Positions 8,719 to 17,344 are shown, counted from the first letter of the stretch. The stretch is DNA of 36,357 bases from Flavobacteriia bacterium 40-80 (GCA_001899145.1 MKVF01000001.1:1-36357), one strand, 5' to 3'. Program-made: numbers and translations. The notes: a model not told the origin generated them from the sequence alone.

Positions 8719-10257
8719 ATGGATTTGAATCAGGAGCTGTTAAATAAGCGAGAACAAGCAAAAGCAGGCGGAGGAAAAGCGCGTATTGATCGTCAGCATC
8801 AGGGAGGAAAGTTAACTGCTCGGGAACGTATAGAATTATTGCTGGATGAAAATTCCTTTCAGGAAATGGGCATGTTTATTGAGCACCGTGCAACATCTTT
8901 CGGATTAGATAAATCAAAAATTCCCGGCGACGGAGTAATTACCGGTTACGGTAAAATCCACGGCCGGCCGGTATATGTTTTTTCACAGGATTTCACAGTG
9001 TTAGGAGGATCATTGTCCGAAACACACGCTGCTAAGATCTGTAAAATAATGGATTTGGCATTAAAGAACGGTGTTCCGGTGATCGGTCTTAATGATTCCG
9101 GCGGTGCCCGTATTCAGGAAGGGGTTGTCTCACTGGCTGGCTATGCCGATATTTTTTACAGAAATACATTAGCTTCCGGTGTGATTCCGCAAATCTCGGT
9201 GATTATGGGGCCATGTGCGGGAGGAGCGGTGTATTCGCCTGCGTTGACTGATTTTATCTTTATGGTGGAAGATACTTCCTATATGTTTGTGACGGGACCG
9301 AATGTTGTTAAAACCGTAACACATGAAGAAGTAAGCTCTGAAGATCTGGGCGGAGCGAAAACACATGCTGAAAAATCCGGAGTGAATCATTTCACGTATT
9401 CAAATGATGTGGAATGCCTGAGAGAAGTCCGTAAGTTTATGACGTATTTGCCTCAAAATTACGGAGAAACAGCTCCAACTACAAAACATACTTTTTCGGA
9501 AAGCAAGCTGGAAGGAATTAAGTCAATTTTACCTCAAAACTCAACATTGCCTTACGATATCAGGAATGTGGTTGATTGTATCGTTGATGATAACTCTTTT
9601 CTGGAAGTTCAGGCGGAATTTGCAAAAAATATCGTGGTAGGTTTTGCCCGTCTTGACGGAAGGACGATTGGTATTATCGCTAATCAGCCGGCTGCAATGG
9701 CGGGAGTTTTAGATATTGATGCATCCAGAAAAGGAGCACGTTTTGTACGTTTCTGTGATTGTTTCAACATTCCTTTATTGGTATTGGAAGACGTTCCCGG
9801 ATTCTTACCCGGAACAGACCAGGAATGGAGAGGAATTATTTCCCACGGAGCGAAGCTGTTGTACGCGTTTTCAGAAGCTACCGTTCCACGAATCACGGTA
9901 ATTACAAGAAAAGCGTATGGAGGTGCATTTGACGTGATGAATTCCAAAAATATCGGAGCAGATCTTAATTTTGCCTGGCCGACAGCAGAAATTGCAGTAA
10001 TGGGAGCAAAAGGAGCAGCGGAAATTATCTTCAAAAAAGAAATTTCGGAAGCTGAAGATTCTCAGGCAAAATGGTTGGAGAAAGAAAAAGAATATGCGGA
10101 TCTTTTTGCAAATCCTTACAGAGCAGCAGAAAGAGGTTTCGTAGATGATGTGATTCTGCCGGAAGAAACCCGCGCGAAATTGATCGCTGCGTTTGAAAGC
10201 CTTGAAAATAAAGCAGAACGCTTACCACAGAAAAAACACGGAAACATTCCGTTATAA
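8719..10257 (+). CDS. pccB: Acyl-CoA (propionyl-CoA type) carboxylase, carboxyltransferase beta subunit
   Basis: 512 residues, the usual length for PccB/MmdA-type carboxyltransferases. It moves the carboxyl group from carboxybiotin to an acyl-CoA, typically propionyl-CoA to give methylmalonyl-CoA. Two crotonase-fold halves are present. Recognisable stretches include the N-terminal [39 protein letters not shown] and, in the second half, [10 protein letters not shown] and [11 protein letters not shown]. The biotin carboxylase/carrier subunit is not in this window, so substrate specificity (propionyl, acetyl or methylcrotonyl) is inferred from similarity alone. A clear terminator follows. Confidence 0.92.
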   Translation: MDLNQELLNKREQAKAGGGKARIDRQHQGGKLTARERIELLLDENSFQEMGMFIEHRATSFGLDKSKIPGDGVITGYGKIHGRPVYVFSQDFTVLGGSLSETHAAKICKIMDLALKNGVPVIGLNDSGGARIQEGVVSLAGYADIFYRNTLASGVIPQISVIMGPCAGGAVYSPALTDFIFMVEDTSYMFVTGPNVVKTVTHEEVSSEDLGGAKTHAEKSGVNHFTYSNDVECLREVRKFMTYLPQNYGETAPTTKHTFSESKLEGIKSILPQNSTLPYDIRNVVDCIVDDNSFLEVQAEFAKNIVVGFARLDGRTIGIIANQPAAMAGVLDIDASRKGARFVRFCDCFNIPLLVLEDVPGFLPGTDQEWRGIISHGAKLLYAFSEATVPRITVITRKAYGGAFDVMNSKNIGADLNFAWPTAEIAVMGAKGAAEIIFKKEISEAEDSQAKWLEKEKEYADLFANPYRAAERGFVDDVILPEETRAKLIAAFESLENKAERLPQKKHGNIPL

Positions 10258-10277
10258 TTTTGGTAAAACATATTCAG

Positions 10278-10302
10278 CCCGGGCATTTGTCCGGGTTTTT
10301 TT
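10278..10302 (+). terminator. Rho-independent terminator after pccB
   Basis: CCCGG (10278-10282) pairs with CCGGG (10291-10295) across an 8-nt loop, followed by seven Ts. It lies 20 bp after the pccB stop. Confidence 0.9.
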
Positions 10303-10368
10303 GTGAAAAATAGGAGTATGCTTACAAGATGGAATTAGATACTTTAATTTCTTCGCTATGCGTTCGGT

Positions 10369-10623
10369 TTAATAATGTTTTCTGCACTGCAGAAGAATAA
10401 TGCTTTCCTCTTCGACTTTATAAACTAACCGGTCTTCCAAATTGATACGGCGCGACCACCATCCGGAAAGCGAATGCTTCAGCGGTTCGGGATTTCCAAT
10501 TCCGGTAAACGGAGTCCGCTGGATTTCCTTAATGAGATTGTTGATTTTTTTTAATGTTTTTTTGTCATTTTGTTGCCAGTATAAATAATCCTCCCAGGCA
10601 ACACTAAGCCAGATTAATTTCAT
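10369..10623 (-). CDS. yoeB: YoeB-family mRNA interferase toxin
   Basis: 84 residues, the same length as E. coli YoeB, a ribosome-dependent endoribonuclease that cuts mRNA at the A site. The known catalytic residues align at the same numbers: E46, R65 and H83, with a terminal Y84 in the ending CRKHY. The toxin therefore looks intact. Its ATG overlaps the antitoxin stop codon by one base (TAATG), so translation is coupled. The activity is normally neutralised by the partner YefM. Confidence 0.95.
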   Translation of the reverse strand: MKLIWLSVAWEDYLYWQQNDKKTLKKINNLIKEIQRTPFTGIGNPEPLKHSLSGWWSRRINLEDRLVYKVEEESIILLQCRKHY

Positions 10624-10871
10624 TACAGCAATTCTTTTTCTTCTCCACCACCGTTTTCATATTCTTGTATGCCTTTCAGCAAACGCTCCGCATTTTTCGG
10701 GCTGCTTAGTAAATGAAGCGTTTCAGTTAAAGATTCGTAATCTGATTTGGAAAGAACAACAACATCTTCACCATTTGAGCGGGTGATAAACAAAGGAGTA
10801 TGGTTCATAAAAACCCGGTCTAAAAAAGATTTTAGATTTTGTCTGAAATTACTATATGTAGTGATTTCCAT
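10623..10871 (-). CDS. yefM: YefM/Phd-family antitoxin
   Basis: 82 residues starting MEITTYSNFRQNLKSFLD. Antitoxins of this family have an N-terminal DNA-binding Phd/YefM fold and a flexible acidic C-terminus that covers the toxin active site; the tail here (ending ENGGGEEKELL) fits. A longer frame reaches 10937 from a TTG, but the ATG at 10871 gives the canonical family start. The complex usually represses its own promoter, which would lie just upstream. The pair sits between pccB and the tyrosine genes as an independent unit. Confidence 0.93.
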   Translation of the reverse strand: MEITTYSNFRQNLKSFLDRVFMNHTPLFITRSNGEDVVVLSKSDYESLTETLHLLSSPKNAERLLKGIQEYENGGGEEKELL

Positions 10872-10983
10872 TTTATGGAGAGATTTAATGCCTTTTGAGC
10901 AAAGATAAGAAATTTTATTGTACAACAAGATGTACAATGTTGTTTTTTTAATCTATTATTGATTTAATTCAAAATTTTAAGCA

Positions 10984-11024
10984 AACAAAAAAAACCGATG
11001 AAACATTGTATTCCACCGGTTTTT
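10984..11024 (-). terminator. Terminator of the hmgA-hppD operon
   Basis: AAAACCG (10991-10997) pairs with CGGTTTT (11017-11023). On the minus strand the hairpin is followed by a run of Ts about 55 bp after the hppD stop. The T-run on the plus side is shorter. Confidence 0.75.
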
Positions 11025-11050
11025 CTGATTTTATGTTAAGCTCAAATCAA

Positions 11051-12214
11051 TTACAGCGTTCCACGTTTTTCTTGCTCACGCTCAATCGATTCAAACAATG
11101 CCTTGAAGTTTCCTGCACCAAAACCTCTTGCTCCCATACGTTGAATAATTTCAAAAAATACCGTTGGTCGGTCTTCTACAGGCTTTGTAAAAATTTGCAG
11201 TAAATAACCTTCCTCATCAGCATCAATCATAATTCCTAATTTCTGCAATTCTTTGATGTCTTCTTTGAATTTTGACATATGTTCTTTCAAACGGTCAGGA
11301 ATAGCATCATAATATGCCTGAGGAGGCGTGCTCAGGAATTCCACACCACGAGAACGCATATCTGCAACCGTTTTGATAATATCATCTGTGGCAACTGCAA
11401 TGTGCTGAACTCCTTCACCTTCGTAGAAATCGATGTATTCTTCAATTTGTGATCTTTTCTTTCCTTCTGCCGGTTCATTAATTGGAAATTTGATGCGTCC
11501 GTTTCCGTTTGACATTACTTTTGACATCAATGCAGAATATTCAGTTGTAATTTGTTTGTCATCAAATGAAAGGAAGTTGACAAATCCCATTACATCTTCA
11601 AACCATTTTACAGCTTCATTCATTCTGTTCCAATCCGTATTTCCTACCATGTGGTCAATAAATTTTAACCCAACCGGAGCAGGATTATAATCTGATTTCC
11701 ATTCTACATAACCTGGAAGAAAAACACCATTGTAATTCTTACGTTCTGTAAAAACGAAAACTGTTTCTCCGTATGCACCATAAATTCCTGAACGAACAAC
11801 TTCTCCGTTTTCATCTTTCTCTACAATTGGTTCAAAAAATGATTTTGCACCTCTTTTTGTTGTTTCAGCATAAGCTGAGCGTGCATCTTCCACCCACAAA
11901 GCAATTACTTTTACTCCGTCACCATGTTTTTTTACGTGCTCACCAATCGGAGAATCGCTTCTCAATGCAGTTGTTAGTACCAAACGAATCTTATCTTGCT
12001 TTAAAACATAAGACGCTCTGTCTTTTACACCTGTTTCCAATCCTGCGTATGCAAGAGACTGAAATCCGAATGCTGTTTTGTAGAAGTGAGCCGCCTGCTT
12101 TGCATTTCCCACATAAAGCTCTACATAATCTGTCCCCAATAACGGAAGGAAATCCTGAGCTCCTTCAAAGATTTTTTCCAATCCGTATTCAACTGATTTT
12201 AATTCTTGACTCAT
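11051..12214 (-). CDS. hppD: 4-hydroxyphenylpyruvate dioxygenase
   Basis: 387 residues, a non-haem Fe(II) enzyme that converts 4-hydroxyphenylpyruvate to homogentisate, the second step of tyrosine degradation. The iron ligands are visible as H188 (FIDHMVGN), H271 (VQHIAVATDDI) and E355 (FFEIIQRMG). The C-terminal signature GFGAGNFKALFESIEREQ is intact. The two vicinal-oxygen-chelate domains cover roughly residues 25-155 and 185-360. It is the second gene of an operon with homogentisate dioxygenase, 23 bp after that gene's stop, so substrate and product enzymes are made together. Confidence 0.98.
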   Translation of the reverse strand: MSQELKSVEYGLEKIFEGAQDFLPLLGTDYVELYVGNAKQAAHFYKTAFGFQSLAYAGLETGVKDRASYVLKQDKIRLVLTTALRSDSPIGEHVKKHGDGVKVIALWVEDARSAYAETTKRGAKSFFEPIVEKDENGEVVRSGIYGAYGETVFVFTERKNYNGVFLPGYVEWKSDYNPAPVGLKFIDHMVGNTDWNRMNEAVKWFEDVMGFVNFLSFDDKQITTEYSALMSKVMSNGNGRIKFPINEPAEGKKRSQIEEYIDFYEGEGVQHIAVATDDIIKTVADMRSRGVEFLSTPPQAYYDAIPDRLKEHMSKFKEDIKELQKLGIMIDADEEGYLLQIFTKPVEDRPTVFFEIIQRMGARGFGAGNFKALFESIEREQEKRGTL

Positions 12215-12237
12215 ATTTTTAAATGTTTTTAAAGTTT

Positions 12238-13398
12238 TTATTTTTCTAACCAGGATTGATAATATTTTTCGTCTGCAATTTTCATGGCATCCTCTGTTAC
12301 CATTAGCGGTTTAAATGTGTCGACCATCACGGCTAATTCTTGTGTATCTACCTTTCCGATGCTGCGCTCGTAAGCTCCGGGATGTGGTCCGTGAGGAATT
12401 CCTGCCGGATGAAGTGAGATATGCCCTGCTGCAATATCATTACGTGACATGAAATCTCCGTCCACATAATATAACACCTCATCGGAATCAATATTGGAGT
12501 GATTGTATGGCGCAGGAATTGATAAAGGATGATAATCGTACAGACGCGGCACAAAGGAACAAACAACAAATGCGTCTGTCTCAAATGTCTGGTGTACCGG
12601 AGGCGGCTGATGGATTCTTCCCGTTATCGGTTCGAAATCATGAATGGAAAAAGCATACGGATAATTGTAACCGTCGTAACCAACCACATCGAACGGGTGC
12701 GAAGCATAAAGCATTTCGATGATCTCGTCTTTCTTTTTCACTTTAATAGTAAAGTTTCCCAGTTCATCATACGATTCCAGTTCTTCCGGCCGGCGGATAT
12801 CCCTTTCACAAAAAGGAGAATGCTCCAGCAGCTGGCCGAACCAGTTGCGGTAACGCTTTGGCGTATAAATTGGTCTTCTTGACTCAACGATGAATAAACG
12901 GTTGTCTTCCGTATCGAAATCCATTTTGTAGATAATTCCACGTGGAATTAACAGGTAGTCACCATATTTGAAATCGATGTTTCCAAGAAAAGTTCTTAAT
13001 TTCCCTGATCCTTTGTGAATGAAGATCAACTCATCCGAATCAGTGTTTTTGTAGAAATAATCCGTGGTTTTACCTGTCGGAGCAGCCAGCGTGATATGAC
13101 AATCACTATTTGTCAGCATAATTTTTCTTGATTCCAGATAATCAGCCGTCGGCTCTACCTGAAATCCCCACAGGCGGTAGGATTGAATATTATTCGCTTT
13201 CGCTATTTTGGGCGCGGCAGAGTATTGTCGGACAATCTCTTTTACCATTGTAGGTCTGTGGATATGATACATATTGGAATACATACCGTCAAAACCTACT
13301 GTCCCGAAGAGCTGCTCATAATACAATTCCCCGTTTTCCTTTCTGAACTGAATATGACGTTTAGAAGGAATTTTTCCTAATTTATGGTATAATGGCAT
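12238..13398 (-). CDS. hmgA: Homogentisate 1,2-dioxygenase
   Basis: 386 residues from the ATG at 13398 (MPLYHKLGKIPSKRH). A TTG 12 codons upstream opens the same frame but adds an unlikely leader. The enzyme opens the ring of homogentisate to maleylacetoacetate. The protein is of the short flavobacterial type (classical enzymes are about 430-445 residues). The cupin core shows PPPVHQTFETDAF and GIPHGPHPGAYERS, which carry the expected His and acidic iron ligands. The next enzyme of the pathway, fumarylacetoacetase, is not in the window. Confidence 0.93.
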   Translation of the reverse strand: MPLYHKLGKIPSKRHIQFRKENGELYYEQLFGTVGFDGMYSNMYHIHRPTMVKEIVRQYSAAPKIAKANNIQSYRLWGFQVEPTADYLESRKIMLTNSDCHITLAAPTGKTTDYFYKNTDSDELIFIHKGSGKLRTFLGNIDFKYGDYLLIPRGIIYKMDFDTEDNRLFIVESRRPIYTPKRYRNWFGQLLEHSPFCERDIRRPEELESYDELGNFTIKVKKKDEIIEMLYASHPFDVVGYDGYNYPYAFSIHDFEPITGRIHQPPPVHQTFETDAFVVCSFVPRLYDYHPLSIPAPYNHSNIDSDEVLYYVDGDFMSRNDIAAGHISLHPAGIPHGPHPGAYERSIGKVDTQELAVMVDTFKPLMVTEDAMKIADEKYYQSWLEK

Positions 13399-13537
13399 AC
13401 AGATGTAGTTTAATGAATAAAAAATGACTTTCAATTAATTTTTGTCCTGAAAAAAGGAAAATCATTCCGGATTTCGTTTGATTAAAAATTTAAGAAGGTC
13501 CAATAATCCCAACCACATACGAATTACATTTCTCTAA

Positions 13538-13545
13538 CAAATATA
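13538..13545 (-). promoter_or_regulatory. Promoter of hmgA-hppD
   Basis: The minus strand reads TATATTTG, a perfect TAnnTTTG, preceded by TTTG at a spacing of 20 nt. The predicted leader to the hmgA ATG is about 130 nt, long enough for regulation. Confidence 0.65.
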
Positions 13546-13592
13546 AAATATGACAAGTTCTTTCCCAAATTATTTTAATAAGAAAAAAAACA

Positions 13593-13600
13593 TATTTTTG
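13593..13600 (+). promoter_or_regulatory. -7 box TATTTTTG of the threonine dehydrogenase gene
   Basis: A perfect TAnnTTTG ends 31 nt before the ATG at 13632. It is divergent from the hmgA promoter, with about 47 bp between the two boxes. Confidence 0.55.
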
Positions 13601-13631
13601 AAATTTGTTTTATTCATCAAAAAAAGTGTTC

Positions 13632-14603
13632 ATGAAAAAGGTGTTAGTGATTGGGGCCGGTGGTCAGATCGGGACGGAATTAGTCTTTAATTTGAGAGCA
13701 AAATACGGTAATGAAAATGTAGTTGCTGCAGATCTGAGTGAAAAATGCCCTGACCATTTGGCCGGAGGTCCCTATGCCAAGCTGGATATACTGAATCGTG
13801 AGGCTGTAAGGGAATATATTATAAATGGAGCTTTTTCTGATGTTTATCTGCTGGCAGCTTTACTTTCCGCTACTGCTGAAAAAAATCCTGATTTTGCATG
13901 GAAGCTGAACATGGAAGGTTTGTTCACCATTCTGGATCTGGCAAAGGAAGGATATATCAAACAAATTTTCTGGCCCAGCTCAATTGCTGTTTTCGGTCCG
14001 ACAACTCCAGGTGATCATACACCTCAATATACCGTAATGGAGCCTACAACGGTTTACGGAATATCCAAACAGGCAGGAGAAAGATGGTGTGAATATTATT
14101 TCAATAAATACGGAGTGGATGTAAGAAGCATCCGTTATCCGGGGTTGATTTCCTATACCAGCCTTCCCGGAGGAGGAACTACTGATTATGCAGTGGATAT
14201 TTTTTACCATGCAAAACAAACCGGTAGCTATACTTCTTTTCTTTCGGAAGATACCGCGTTACCAATGATGTACATGGAAGATGCGATCCGTGCAACTATT
14301 CAGCTGATGGATGCTCCAAAGGAAAATATTAAAATTCGTTCCAGCTATAACCTGGGCGGAATCAGCTTTACACCAAAGCAGCTGGCTGCCGCCATCGCAA
14401 AAAGAATTCCCTTTTCAATAGAATACGCTCCGGATTTTCGCCAGGCGATCGCCGACTCATGGCCGAATTCCATTGATGATACCGCTGCGCAGAAAGATTG
14501 GGGCTGGGAGCTGGAATATGATCTCCAAAAGATGGTAGATGTAATGCTCGAACACGTAGAACCCTCAAAATTGTTCAATAAATCTTCAACCAGCATAAGT
14601 TAA
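13632..14603 (+). CDS. tdh: L-threonine 3-dehydrogenase, GalE-like SDR type
   Basis: 323 residues from the ATG at 13632; a TTG nine codons upstream is rejected because MKKVLVIGAGGQIG is the canonical start of the NAD-binding Rossmann fold (GxxGxxG at 8-14). The extended-SDR catalytic residues are S116/S117 (PSSIAVFG), Y142 and K146 (VYGISKQ). The YPG(L)ISY and GGGTTDYA motifs are typical of the epimerase-like threonine dehydrogenases, which oxidise L-threonine to 2-amino-3-oxobutyrate. The function is assigned from family resemblance; another nucleotide-sugar epimerase is less likely. The ligase kbl, the usual next step, is absent here. Confidence 0.88.
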   Translation: MKKVLVIGAGGQIGTELVFNLRAKYGNENVVAADLSEKCPDHLAGGPYAKLDILNREAVREYIINGAFSDVYLLAALLSATAEKNPDFAWKLNMEGLFTILDLAKEGYIKQIFWPSSIAVFGPTTPGDHTPQYTVMEPTTVYGISKQAGERWCEYYFNKYGVDVRSIRYPGLISYTSLPGGGTTDYAVDIFYHAKQTGSYTSFLSEDTALPMMYMEDAIRATIQLMDAPKENIKIRSSYNLGGISFTPKQLAAAIAKRIPFSIEYAPDFRQAIADSWPNSIDDTAAQKDWGWELEYDLQKMVDVMLEHVEPSKLFNKSSTSIS

Positions 14604-14687
14604 TATACACTCATGCCGATAAAATATTAGTTAACCGGGTAAATTATAAAAGAAGTAATTATATTTCGGTCAGATTAAGCAATTGAA

Positions 14688-15533
14688 ATGGTAGATTTAT
14701 TTATCAAACTTTTATTTTCCCTATACATTTCCGGGGTATTCGTTTTTCCTTTTTCAGACGAAAAAGAAGAGAAAAAAGAAGCCGGAAGTACCAATGTAGT
14801 TGATAAAAACGGGAAAAAAGTAGGTAGATGGTTCTACTTTGGCAAAGATCTTCCGGAAACAAAATATCCGAAGGAAAACCTGGTTCTCGAAGGCCAATAC
14901 AAAGACGGGAAAAGAGAAGGAACCTGGATCAAATATCATCGTGACGGGAAAACACCTTTGTTTATAGGTGCCTATCAAAATAACAGACCTCACGGTTCAT
15001 TCAAAAAATACAATGAAAAAGGAACGTTGATTGAATCAGGAAATTTCCTGAATGGAAAATACAACGGAACGCTTTCTAAGTTTTATGACAGCGGAATTCC
15101 GATGTATGAAGGAGAATTCCACCAAGGGCTGGAAAATGGAGAGATCAGGCATTATGATAGAAACGGAACCGTTGAGCTGGCCTATACTTCTTATGACGGA
15201 GTTGTTTCCGGGAATATGAGAAGAAATGAGATTTTAAATAATGAAAAATTAAAAATATCAGCTAAGCCGGCAAATAAAAGAATACCTGAAGGAACTTTGG
15301 TTGAAGCTCAGGAGCAGGCACCGGTTGTTACCAATCCTATTGTTAAGAACGCTACATTTAACCCGAATGGTTACAACAAGATCTATAATGAGAAAGACGA
15401 TATTTTACAAGACGGTGTTTTCAAAGGAGGCCGTTTGTTTGACGGTAAGCTCTATCAATACGACCGCGACGGTATTTTATTTAAAGTGAAAATCTTCAAA
15501 AACGGAATCTATACTGCTGACGGCCAGATTTAA
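14688..15533 (+). CDS. MORN/YwqK-repeat protein, exported
   Basis: 281 residues. An N-terminal hydrophobic segment (about 4-22) looks like a signal peptide or anchor without a lipobox cysteine. It is followed by at least five repeats of the MORN/YwqK type (for example LEGQYKDGKREGTWIKYHRDG) between residues 35 and 170, then a divergent linker and two further repeats near the end. Such repeats form beta-hairpin stacks. In databases this family is often called 'toxin-antitoxin system YwqK family antitoxin', but there is no toxin partner here and I make no such claim. Function unknown. A TATATTTC promoter-like box lies at 14660-14667. Confidence 0.85.
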   Translation: MVDLFIKLLFSLYISGVFVFPFSDEKEEKKEAGSTNVVDKNGKKVGRWFYFGKDLPETKYPKENLVLEGQYKDGKREGTWIKYHRDGKTPLFIGAYQNNRPHGSFKKYNEKGTLIESGNFLNGKYNGTLSKFYDSGIPMYEGEFHQGLENGEIRHYDRNGTVELAYTSYDGVVSGNMRRNEILNNEKLKISAKPANKRIPEGTLVEAQEQAPVVTNPIVKNATFNPNGYNKIYNEKDDILQDGVFKGGRLFDGKLYQYDRDGILFKVKIFKNGIYTADGQI

Positions 15534-15552
15534 AGTAGAAAAATTTCTAAAA

Positions 15553-15625
15553 ATTCAGTATTCAGTATTCAGTATTCAGTATTCAGTATTCAGTATTCAG
15601 TATTCAGTATTCAGTATTCAGTATT
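15553..15625. repeat. Ten-copy heptanucleotide tandem repeat (ATTCAGT)n
   Basis: Ten perfect copies of ATTCAGT run from 15553 to 15622, followed by a partial ATT. The array sits between the stops of two convergent genes (15533 and 15643), so it is non-coding. Such perfect arrays change copy number easily by slippage. Confidence 0.98.
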
Positions 15626-15642
15626 TTCCCCTTCTAAATTCA

Positions 15643-16380
15643 TTAATCTTCCGTCTTTTTTTCAAATTTATCCAGGATTTTAGTAATAAAAATGTCTGTT
15701 ATTGCCTTGATAATGACCATTAAAACAGCGATGACTATTGAAAGATACTTTCCTGCGGACAGAAAGAAAAATCCACTGGAAATAATGAGTATTTGCTGAA
15801 TAAAAATCCGGATCCACGGAGTAGCAAATGCCCGGTTAAAAGAAGCTGATACATAGTACTTATTCCGGATGAACCAGCTAAAGCTGATTAAATTGCCAAG
15901 TAAAATTCCGGTAAAAGCTTCCAGGAAATCACGGTTGTAAAATAAATGAATAAAATGCGTCACAACAGAGGAAGGAGCAACAACATTGGGAACTTTTAAA
16001 AAGAAAGAAAAAGAAAACATGGCATGTACATAAGCAAATCCGAAAAAAACAACGGAAAACATGCCGATAACGAACGCATGATAAATTAAATAAACAAATT
16101 TCAGCAATCCGTTTTTTCTTAATAATTCCGTCTCACCCGGACTGAAGCTTTTGCCGATGAGTAATTGTGTCTCTGTTGCATGTTGTTTATTCATCAGGGA
16201 AATTACCGAGATTCTTAAAATTGAAAAGAGGCCAATTACGATTGTTTCAAATAAAAAGACCACGAGAACAGTTTCACTTTTCCATCGGAGAAATAGTAAG
16301 CCGAAAATCAGCCATAACGCATTAAATAAGATGCCGTAATTTTTTTGGGATATAGTTTTCAGGTTAGAGATTAAAGACAT
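15643..16380 (-). CDS. DUF6498-like integral membrane protein
   Basis: 245 residues with about six hydrophobic segments, for example 17-31, 36-57, 98-120 and 192-230. The N-terminal pattern (ALWLIFGLLFLRWKSETVLVVFLFE in part) resembles DUF6498 proteins, which are uncharacterised inner-membrane proteins. It starts two bases after the ispD stop, so the two are almost certainly one operon, but nothing ties it to isoprenoid synthesis. Confidence 0.8.
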   Translation of the reverse strand: MSLISNLKTISQKNYGILFNALWLIFGLLFLRWKSETVLVVFLFETIVIGLFSILRISVISLMNKQHATETQLLIGKSFSPGETELLRKNGLLKFVYLIYHAFVIGMFSVVFFGFAYVHAMFSFSFFLKVPNVVAPSSVVTHFIHLFYNRDFLEAFTGILLGNLISFSWFIRNKYYVSASFNRAFATPWIRIFIQQILIISSGFFFLSAGKYLSIVIAVLMVIIKAITDIFITKILDKFEKKTED

Positions 16381-16382
16381 AA

Positions 16383-17051
16383 TTAATCAGGAAGACTCAG
16401 ATAAATTTCCAGCAGCTTTAAATCTTGTGGGGTGGTTATTTTTATATTCTCAGGATTTCCTTCCACCAGATGGATGTGTTCTCTGAGATGCTCCACCAGT
16501 GAGGAGTCATCAGTGAAAAAGCTTTGAAAAGGTTGTTCATAAGCCTTGAAGAGAACTTCTCTCCGGAAAACCTGGGGAGTTTGTACAATCTTGTAATGCT
16601 CCCGGTTTACAGAATTTGACTCCGCTCCATCAACGAAGCGGATGCTTTCCGCAATTGATTTTACAGGAATAGCATTTCCCTTTCTTTCAGCCGTTTCAAC
16701 TAAACGGAGAATAGTCGCTTTGTCAATCAGCGGGCGGACACCGTCATGAACGGCAATCAATTCTCCCGAGGCATGTAACAAAGCATTTTTAATAGAATGA
16801 TACCGTTCTTTTCCGCCTTCGACAATAATTAAAGGGTAATTTAACTGCCTTTCTGTACACAATTCCTCCCAATAAAGAATCCATTCCCGGGGAAGCGTGA
16901 GAATCAGCTCGGTGGGAAACGGAAGGTCTGAAAAGGCCTCAATGGTATGTGCCAGGACCGGCTTGTTATTGACCAGCAAAAACTGTTTGGGAATCTCGCT
17001 TCCCATTCGCTTCCCGATCCCTCCGGCAGTTATGATAACAGATAGCTTCAT
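16383..17051 (-). CDS. ispD: 2-C-methyl-D-erythritol 4-phosphate cytidylyltransferase
   Basis: 222 residues. IspD couples MEP to CTP to give CDP-methylerythritol in the non-mevalonate isoprenoid pathway. The nucleotide-binding loop AGGIGKRMGSEIPKQF has the catalytic R15 and K22. VHDGVRPL carries D103 and R106, and VQTPQVF is the conserved C-terminal motif. The ATG abuts the T-tract of a terminator belonging to the upstream small gene (3 nt apart), which leaves little room for its own promoter. Confidence 0.97.
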   Translation of the reverse strand: MKLSVIITAGGIGKRMGSEIPKQFLLVNNKPVLAHTIEAFSDLPFPTELILTLPREWILYWEELCTERQLNYPLIIVEGGKERYHSIKNALLHASGELIAVHDGVRPLIDKATILRLVETAERKGNAIPVKSIAESIRFVDGAESNSVNREHYKIVQTPQVFRREVLFKAYEQPFQSFFTDDSSLVEHLREHIHLVEGNPENIKITTPQDLKLLEIYLSLPD

Positions 17052-17053
17052 AC

Positions 17054-17080
17054 AAAAAAAGCTGTCGGAAGACAGCCTTT
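17054..17080 (-). terminator. Terminator between the small membrane gene and ispD
   Basis: GCTGTC and GACAGC (17061-17076) form a 6-bp stem with a 4-nt loop, followed on the minus strand by seven Ts. It lies 20-odd bp after the stop at 17101 and ends 3 nt before the ispD ATG. Confidence 0.85.
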
Positions 17081-17100
17081 AATTTATAGTGTAATGTGAA

Positions 17101-17292
17101 TTACTTAATCTGGTTTGGATTGTTAGCAGCTTCCTTGATGAACTTGCTTTGCAATCTCATCCAGTAACCGAAAAGTACGAAACCGAAAATCAATAGGAAA
17201 TCATTGAAAATATTACCGATGTTATCATAGAACAATGCAAGCATATTATCAAGACCATCACCTAATGCCCAGAAAAAATCATATGAACTCAT
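17101..17292 (-). CDS. Small membrane protein, DUF6341-like
   Basis: 63 residues from the ATG at 17292 (MSSYDFFWALGDGLDN). One hydrophobic segment, about 27-46, ends in GYWMRLQ. The overall pattern, and the position beside a DUF6427-like gene and purine genes, resemble DUF6341 proteins of flavobacteria. A longer frame starts at 17346, but the predicted -7 box at 17319-17326 lies inside that extension and so supports the shorter start. Function unknown. Confidence 0.75.
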   Translation of the reverse strand: MSSYDFFWALGDGLDNMLALFYDNIGNIFNDFLLIFGFVLFGYWMRLQSKFIKEAANNPNQIK

Positions 17293-17318
17293 AATGCAAT
17301 CAACTTTGTTATATGTGA

Positions 17319-17326
17319 CAAATTTA
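17319..17326 (-). promoter_or_regulatory. -7 box of the small membrane protein gene
   Basis: The minus strand reads TAAATTTG, a perfect TAnnTTTG, 26 nt before the ATG at 17292. Confidence 0.6.
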
Positions 17327-17344
17327 AAAATATAATTTAATTCC

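Noticed and set aside
11773-12222. 149-codon plus-strand frame opposite hppD
   Set aside because: It is a shadow of a well-supported gene with intact iron ligands; it has no family resemblance.
12238-13434. Longer TTG start for homogentisate dioxygenase at 13434
   Set aside because: The extra 12 residues are not family-like, while the ATG at 13398 gives the typical N-terminus. The same reasoning applies to TTG extensions at 13605 and 30388.
14688-15533. Reading the MORN/YwqK protein as an antitoxin because of its usual database name
   Set aside because: There is no toxin partner beside it and the N-terminal export signal does not fit a cytoplasmic antitoxin.
15553-15625. Tandem array considered as a CRISPR
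   Set aside because: The units are 7 bp and contiguous with no spacers, and no cas gene is present.
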